Shown here in pieces: positions 59,874 through 64,000 of a stretch of 64,000 nt of DNA. This DNA comes from Flavipsychrobacter sp. (GTDB lineage: Bacteria; Bacteroidota; Bacteroidia; Chitinophagales; Chitinophagaceae), in NCBI GenBank assembly GCA_021155965.1, contig JAJNBJ010000008.1, positions 1-64,000 on the forward strand. Direction: 5' to 3'. The notes under the pieces are model-generated. The model was not told the DNA's origin, searched no databases, and saw only the letters and a program-made list of their open reading frames with translations. Positions within the stretch are counted from its first letter, which is position 1, and every line of letters begins with the position of its first letter. The position numbers were made by a program, and so were the translations under genes.

Positions 59874-60176
59874 ATGAGGGTCATAGCTAAAGGTACGATC
59901 AGGTCGTTTTGGGAAAAACCGGAATACCGCGATGCGGAACAGCAGCTAAAAGCATGGTACAAGGCTGTTACTGAAAGGGATTGGCTAAGCCCGCATGAGA
60001 TCGTTGGCCATTTTACGGATTCTGAGCAGGTGGGCAATGGCAGAATAGTCTTCAACATATGCCGTAATAAATACAGGCTGATCGTGTTTTTCAGGTATGA
60101 TATACATGTAGGCTTTATAAGATTTATAGGGACGCATAAGCAATACGATAAGATAAACGATATTAAGAACATTTAA
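59874..60176 (+). CDS. higB: HigB-family mRNA interferase toxin
   Basis: A 100-residue toxin of the HigB type (ribosome-associated RNase). The start ATG 59874 (MRVIAKGTIRSFWEKPEYRD) gives the standard length. The longer frame from 59814 covers the repeat and the promoter. Family patterns are the N-terminal FWEKPEYRDAEQQLKAWY, the central SADF-like DWLSPHEIVGHF and the C-terminal strand set RLIVFFRYDIHVGFIRFIG, ending near THKQYDKI. Followed by higA after 10 bp. The gene looks intact. Confidence 0.9.
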   Translation: MRVIAKGTIRSFWEKPEYRDAEQQLKAWYKAVTERDWLSPHEIVGHFTDSEQVGNGRIVFNICRNKYRLIVFFRYDIHVGFIRFIGTHKQYDKINDIKNI

Positions 60177-60186
60177 ACTGCTCCAA

Positions 60187-60552
60187 ATGAAACATAGCGC
60201 AATAGAAGTGAGGCCGATAAGGACAAAGAAGGATTACGAGCAAACTATGAAAACCATAGAATCGCTGCTGGATTGTCCGCCAAAATCGAAAGAGGCGGAA
60301 ATACTGGAAGTGCTTTCTGTTCTTGCGGATGAATACGAGAACAAACATTTTCCTATTGAGGCGCCAGACCCTATAGAGGCAATAAAATACAGGATGGAGC
60401 AACTGGACCTGTCGCAAAAAGACCTTGCAAAATACCTTGGCGGAGAGAACAGGGTATCGGAAGTATTGAACAGGAAGCGGCCGCTAACCCTGAAAATGAT
60501 AAAGGCCCTTTACCTGCACCTGCATATACCTGCAGAAACTTTGCTTGCATAG
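60187..60552 (+). CDS. higA: HigA-family antitoxin
   Basis: A 121-residue partner of HigB. The N-terminal half (RPIRTKKDYEQTMKTIESLL) is an extended helix for toxin contact. The C-terminal half (about 75-120) is an XRE-type HTH: LSQKDLAKYLGGENRVSEVL then NRKRPLTLKMIKAL. Antitoxins of this type bind DNA and repress their own operon. The order toxin-antitoxin and the short gap match other higBA loci. It ends directly before repeat copies. Confidence 0.9.
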   Translation: MKHSAIEVRPIRTKKDYEQTMKTIESLLDCPPKSKEAEILEVLSVLADEYENKHFPIEAPDPIEAIKYRMEQLDLSQKDLAKYLGGENRVSEVLNRKRPLTLKMIKALYLHLHIPAETLLA

Positions 60553-60563
60553 GATTGTCCTTC

Positions 60564-60605
60564 GCGAGTGGGACATCCCCCGGTCTGCGACCACCCCCTT
60601 CGCTA
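60564..60605 (+). repeat. 122-bp-period direct repeat, copy 1
   Basis: 42 bp beginning GCGAGTGGGACATCCCCCGG are identical to 60686-60727. Similarity continues for about 40 bp beyond. A minus-strand relative lies at 15045-15108. The unit can fold (TAGCG / CGCTA ends in copy 2). Confidence 0.75.
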
Positions 60606-60685
60606 ACACACAAGACCTGCACACAAAGGGGAATACGTTCAGTTCTTTGGTGGGCTGTTTGCAAGTGCCCAGCAATCTGTCCATA

Positions 60686-60727
60686 GCGAGTGGGACATCC
60701 CCCGGTCTGCGACCACCCCCTTCGCTA
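60686..60727 (+). repeat. 122-bp-period direct repeat, copy 2
   Basis: Identical over 42 bp to 60564-60605. Flanked by TAGCG (60685-60689) and CGCTA (60723-60727), which give a stem. Confidence 0.75.
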
Positions 60728-60795
60728 GCGCACAAGGGCTGCGCGCAAGGGGGAATATGCTTGGTTCATTGGGAGCTGTCGGGCCTATTTCCTTA

Positions 60796-60859
60796 ATTGC
60801 GTGAGGTTGCTTCGGAGCACAGCTATGCACAAAGCCCTGCGTCTCCTTCCAATGACCGG
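60796..60859 (-). repeat. 64-bp dispersed repeat, copy 2
   Basis: Five differences from 58274-58337. Both copies sit just upstream of convergent or downstream gene ends in the 58-61 kb block. The whole 60553-60922 stretch is repeats plus the terminator. Confidence 0.8.
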
Positions 60860-60870
60860 AGTTTTTACAA

Positions 60871-60908
60871 AAAGATCGGGCTGCCAAAAGGCAGCCCGAT
60901 CTTTTTGT
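60871..60908. terminator. Strong terminator of the long repeat protein and higBA
   Basis: A perfect 15-bp stem AAAGATCGGGCTGCC / GGCAGCCCGATCTTT with an AAAA loop. A and T runs on both sides make it bidirectional. Confidence 0.9.
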
Positions 60909-60922
60909 TACTGTAACTTTTA

Positions 60923-63900
60923 TTATTGCTCAACCACAACGTGGAATACTTTGTGGTCGTTGTTTGTTTTTACATTCAGTAAGTACATGCCGCTTGCAAC
61001 ATTGCCCAGGTTGATGGACTCGTTGAGGTTGCCATCCTGTGCAACAGCTTGCGCAGTATGGATGGTCCTGCCGGCCATGTCTGTTACCAGGATAGTTACA
61101 TCAGTATTCACTGCTTCAGCAAATGTGCCTTTCACAGTGAATATGCCCTTGCTTGGGTTGGGCGATACACTGATCTCGGTATTGGTAACAGCAGTGGTAG
61201 TTGCAGAAGAACCGGGACGGAAGCCTGTTGGTGTTACATAGCAAATGCGTGTACCCACACAACCCGTAGGTGCTGTATATGATATAACCACAGTACCTAA
61301 CGATACACCACTAACGATACCTGATGTTGAACCAACGGTTGCAACTGCGGTATTGTTGCTGGCGTAAGTGCCACCTGAAATGGAAGAAGTAAGTGTAATG
61401 CTTCCACCCGGCATCATGGTATAAATAGAACCCGTAACTACCGGCAGCGGGTTAACAGTTACTACAACCGAACCGGACATTGCGCTTACGCAACCTGTAC
61501 CCGATGCCGTAGCAGTAACCGAATAAGTGCCGGCGGTTGTATATAAGCCAAAATCCAATGAAGATCCCGTGCCTGACATAGAATATGTGGGGGTGCCGTT
61601 GCGGAACAGCTTGTAGCTTATGCCGGTGTTGGACCCGCTAAGATAGATATGCACGCCTGTGGTGCCGGTGCAATACCCACCGCCGCCGCTAACCGTATAT
61701 ACCGATGGGTTGGCATACACATATACAGTAGCGCTGCCGCTCATGGTGCTTGTGCAGCCTGCACCGTTTGTGGCCACAACTGTATAAACGCCGGCAGCTG
61801 TCTGCAGTCCGAAGCTCACTGCGCCGCCTGCGCCTGTAACCGGGGAACCAACAGGAGAACCGCTGAGATATAACTGGTAGCTTACGCCAGTGCCCGAACC
61901 GGCTAAGCCAACTGCCACGCCGGCGCCACCTGAGCAATAACCGCCGCCGCCTGTAACTGATACCGGTGCAGGAAGCACATTAACGGTAACACCCACGCTG
62001 CCGGTCATATTGGTCATACAGCCGCCGGTAGTTGACGTACCTTTTACGGTGTAAGTGCCGTTAACCGTTTGTGCACCAAAGCTGATAGCAGAGCCTGTGC
62101 CGGCAACCGGGCTGCCTACTGTTGCAGTTCCACGGTAGAGCTGGTAGTTAACACCTGCATCAGAGCTTGCAAGGCCAACGGTAACGCCCGTGCTGCCTGA
62201 GCAATAGCTGCCGCCACCTGTAACTGTATAGGCTACAGGCGCAGTATTTACTGTAACGTTAACGCTGCCGGTCATTGTAGCAGTACAACCGCCGCTGGCT
62301 GAAGCAGCTATAACCGTATATGTGCCAGCCGTTGTTTTAAGGCCAAAGCTAAGGGCTGCCCCTGTTCCTGCCATTGGTGCGCCCGAAGGAGTAGCGCCAA
62401 CATATAGCTCGTAGTTAACCCCCGCTTGTGAACCCGACAGGTAAACAGGAACCCCTGAACCACCTGAGCAGTAACCACCGCCACCGGTAACTGTATAAGC
62501 AAGCGGTGTTGCAATAATGGTAACTGTTGCGCTGCCGGCCATCGTCCTGAGACAGCCTGTAGTTGGATTTGCTGCCTTTACAGTATAAGTGCCTGCAACT
62601 GTCTGCGCACCAAAAGTGATAGCAGCACCTGTACCGGATACCGGAGAGCCCACAGCTGTGGTGCCACGGTATAACTGGTAGTTTACACCTGAGTTAGAGT
62701 TGTTAAGGCCGACTGATACACCCGTACCACCCGCACAATATGCGCCACCACCGTTAACCGTATCTACTGTAGGAAGCGGGTTAACTGTTACTGTGACACT
62801 GCCGGTCATTGTGTTTGAGCACAATGTGCCGGTGCTGGTAGCCACAACTGTATAAGTGCCTGCTATTGTATGCAAGCCAAAAGATAATGCAAACCCTGTG
62901 CCCGATACAGGCGCGCCAACCGCTGTTGCGCCCCTGAATAACTGGTATTGGGTTGCTGTTGATGAGCTTGCGAGGCCAACTGTTACACCAGTGCCGCCAG
63001 CGCAATAACCGCCACCGCCGGTAACGGTATATGCTGTTGGCAATGCCGCAACTGAAACTGTTGCGCTGCCCGCCATAGTATTAGAACAGCTTGTGGTAGT
63101 GTTTGTACCAATAACAGTATAAGTACCGGTAGCTGTCTGCAAACCGAAGCTGATAGCTGCGCCTGTGCCTGCCACAGGGCTGCCAACAGGTGAGCCACTG
63201 AGATATAATTGATACATGATACCGGTAGTAGTACCTGAGAGGCCCACTACCCTGCCAGTGCCACCCGGGCAATAGCTGCCGCCACCTGTTACGCTGAAGG
63301 TAAACGGCAATGGGTTAATAACAATTGCGGCACTGCCCATGGTATTGATACATCCTGTGGTTGTGTTAGTGCCTTTAACTGTGTATGTTCCTGACGAGGT
63401 CAATGAGGTGAAGCTGATAGCGCTGCCTGTGCCTGCCATAGGGCTGCCAACGGCTGTAAGGCCAAGATAAAGCTGGTAATTCACGCCCACATCAGAACCG
63501 GCAACGTTAATTGATCCGCCAGTACCGCCAGAGCAGTAGCTACCACCTGTAACAGTGTAAACTGTTGGCAATGGATTAACGGAAACCGTTACACTGCCGG
63601 TCATTGTGTTCATGCAGGCAGACGGGCCAGCTACTGTTGCAACAACGGTATAAGTACCTGCAATAGTCTGCATTGGGAAAACGATAGCACTACCTGTGCC
63701 GGTAACAACCGCACCTACAACAGGAAGGCCTCCCCTGTATAGCTGGTAGCTGGTGCCGGTTTGCGAACCGGCAAGGCCGATAGCAACACCGCTGCCTCCA
63801 GAGCAATATGAGCCGCCGCCGGTAACTGTGAATGCAGCAGGTAGTGAGTAGATGATAACTGTTTTGCTGCCGGTCATGAGGTTGGTGCAGCCTGTGGTAA

Positions 63901-64000
63901 GGTCGGTGCCCATGGCCGTATATGTGCCTGCCGTAGTTTGCAAACCGAAACTAATTGCGCCGCCTGTGCCGGTTACAGGGCTGCCAACAGGTGTGGCGCC
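60923..64000 (-). CDS. Large repeat protein with T9SS sorting domain (N-terminus beyond window)
   Basis: The frame stays open to the window edge, so the start is missing and at least 1026 residues are visible. The visible part has nine beta-rich repeats of about 89 residues (spacing about 267 bp). Each has a core YTVTGGG-YC near its start, GVNYQLYRG-like and GTG-AISFG strands, then a GTYTV strand, and C-x-N-TMTGS near its end. The two cysteines per unit probably form a disulfide. After a shorter, different region (GSITLTSSISGGTYASNNTA) comes a type A T9SS sorting domain (VSPNPSKGIFTVKGTFAEAV ... VASGMYLLNVKTNNDHKVFH). The fold resembles Ig-like/PKD surface adhesins. Probably exported by T9SS and surface-bound. 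Confidence 0.85.
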   Translation of the reverse strand, partial: GATPVGSPVTGTGGAISFGLQTTAGTYTAMGTDLTTGCTNLMTGSKTVIIYSLPAAFTVTGGGSYCSGGSGVAIGLAGSQTGTSYQLYRGGLPVVGAVVTGTGSAIVFPMQTIAGTYTVVATVAGPSACMNTMTGSVTVSVNPLPTVYTVTGGSYCSGGTGGSINVAGSDVGVNYQLYLGLTAVGSPMAGTGSAISFTSLTSSGTYTVKGTNTTTGCINTMGSAAIVINPLPFTFSVTGGGSYCPGGTGRVVGLSGTTTGIMYQLYLSGSPVGSPVAGTGAAISFGLQTATGTYTVIGTNTTTSCSNTMAGSATVSVAALPTAYTVTGGGGYCAGGTGVTVGLASSSTATQYQLFRGATAVGAPVSGTGFALSFGLHTIAGTYTVVATSTGTLCSNTMTGSVTVTVNPLPTVDTVNGGGAYCAGGTGVSVGLNNSNSGVNYQLYRGTTAVGSPVSGTGAAITFGAQTVAGTYTVKAANPTTGCLRTMAGSATVTIIATPLAYTVTGGGGYCSGGSGVPVYLSGSQAGVNYELYVGATPSGAPMAGTGAALSFGLKTTAGTYTVIAASASGGCTATMTGSVNVTVNTAPVAYTVTGGGSYCSGSTGVTVGLASSDAGVNYQLYRGTATVGSPVAGTGSAISFGAQTVNGTYTVKGTSTTGGCMTNMTGSVGVTVNVLPAPVSVTGGGGYCSGGAGVAVGLAGSGTGVSYQLYLSGSPVGSPVTGAGGAVSFGLQTAAGVYTVVATNGAGCTSTMSGSATVYVYANPSVYTVSGGGGYCTGTTGVHIYLSGSNTGISYKLFRNGTPTYSMSGTGSSLDFGLYTTAGTYSVTATASGTGCVSAMSGSVVVTVNPLPVVTGSIYTMMPGGSITLTSSISGGTYASNNTAVATVGSTSGIVSGVSLGTVVISYTAPTGCVGTRICYVTPTGFRPGSSATTTAVTNTEISVSPNPSKGIFTVKGTFAEAVNTDVTILVTDMAGRTIHTAQAVAQDGNLNESINLGNVASGMYLLNVKTNNDHKVFHVVVEQ

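Noticed and set aside
59681-60172. N-terminal extension of the NHL-repeat protein
   Set aside because: The extension precedes a clear signal peptide at 59680 and overlaps a repeat, a palindrome and the higB gene.
60545-60887. Several short frames over the 60.5-60.9 kb block
   Set aside because: They translate the 122-bp direct repeats and the 64-bp repeat and have similar sequence in both copies.
61668-63820. Regular 267-bp spaced repeats, considered as a CRISPR or satellite array
   Set aside because: The spacing is a multiple of three, the reading frame is open throughout, and the units are diverged protein repeats.

Overview
The window looks like a chromosomal contig of a Bacteroidota bacterium, most likely a Chitinophagaceae or Chitinophagales relative (family placement is inference). 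The grounds are gliding/type IX secretion genes (gldN, gldD), three secreted proteins with type A T9SS C-terminal sorting domains, DUF4402 and DUF4412 proteins, and repeated -7 promoter elements of the Bacteroidota form TAnnTTTG. No phage, insertion sequence, CRISPR array or rRNA was found. One tRNA is present.

Layout. 0-6.8 kb: gldN, a HicAB toxin-antitoxin pair, a diheme cytochrome, AT-rich hypothetical genes that look acquired, and an 0.8 kb non-coding block packed with REP-like and other dispersed repeats. 6.8-20 kb: mostly housekeeping genes: a J-domain/KTSC protein, tRNA-Arg(CCU), gldD, DUF3467-guaA, a periplasmic-binding-fold protein, a WecA/TagO-type transferase, meaB, an O-antigen ligase-like protein, pckA and the rpsF-rpsR-rplI ribosomal operon with a probable S6:S18 leader. 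20-31 kb: a secreted transglutaminase-like protein, a thiolase, a tandem pair of GT87-like membrane proteins (the first frameshifted), small hypotheticals, ahcY, a GNAT, and an arsenic operon arsR-arsM-aquaporin-metallophosphoesterase with a shared ATTGCAAT operator candidate. 31-42 kb: a TMTC-like TPR membrane protein, a DUF4412 protein, penicillin-binding protein 1A, a TgpA-like transglutaminase, a DinB-fold protein and an FN3-type secreted protein.

42-58 kb holds the most interesting system. A five-gene operon (47760-57659) encodes a DUF4402 pilin-like subunit, a PapD-like periplasmic chaperone, a 1602-residue repetitive adhesin with a T9SS sorting domain, a second DUF4402-like subunit and a 1018-residue outer-membrane usher-like protein that ends in an SPOR-like domain. 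Next to it are a sigma-54-type response regulator, a PAS hybrid histidine kinase with REC and Hpt domains, a single-domain receiver, and an orphan third DUF4402 gene. This reads as a Bacteroidota counterpart of the proteobacterial chaperone-usher pathway, mixed with a T9SS substrate and sitting beside its probable regulators.

58-64 kb: another repeat-rich intergenic block, an NHL-repeat T9SS-targeted protein, a HigBA toxin-antitoxin pair, and the C-terminal part of a very long secreted protein made of about 89-residue repeats, which runs off the right edge. Several short repeat families occur in both the 2-7 kb and 58-61 kb blocks (and one at 15 kb), so they are genome-wide dispersed elements. 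Gene functions are inferred from visible motifs and remembered family patterns. No database search was possible.
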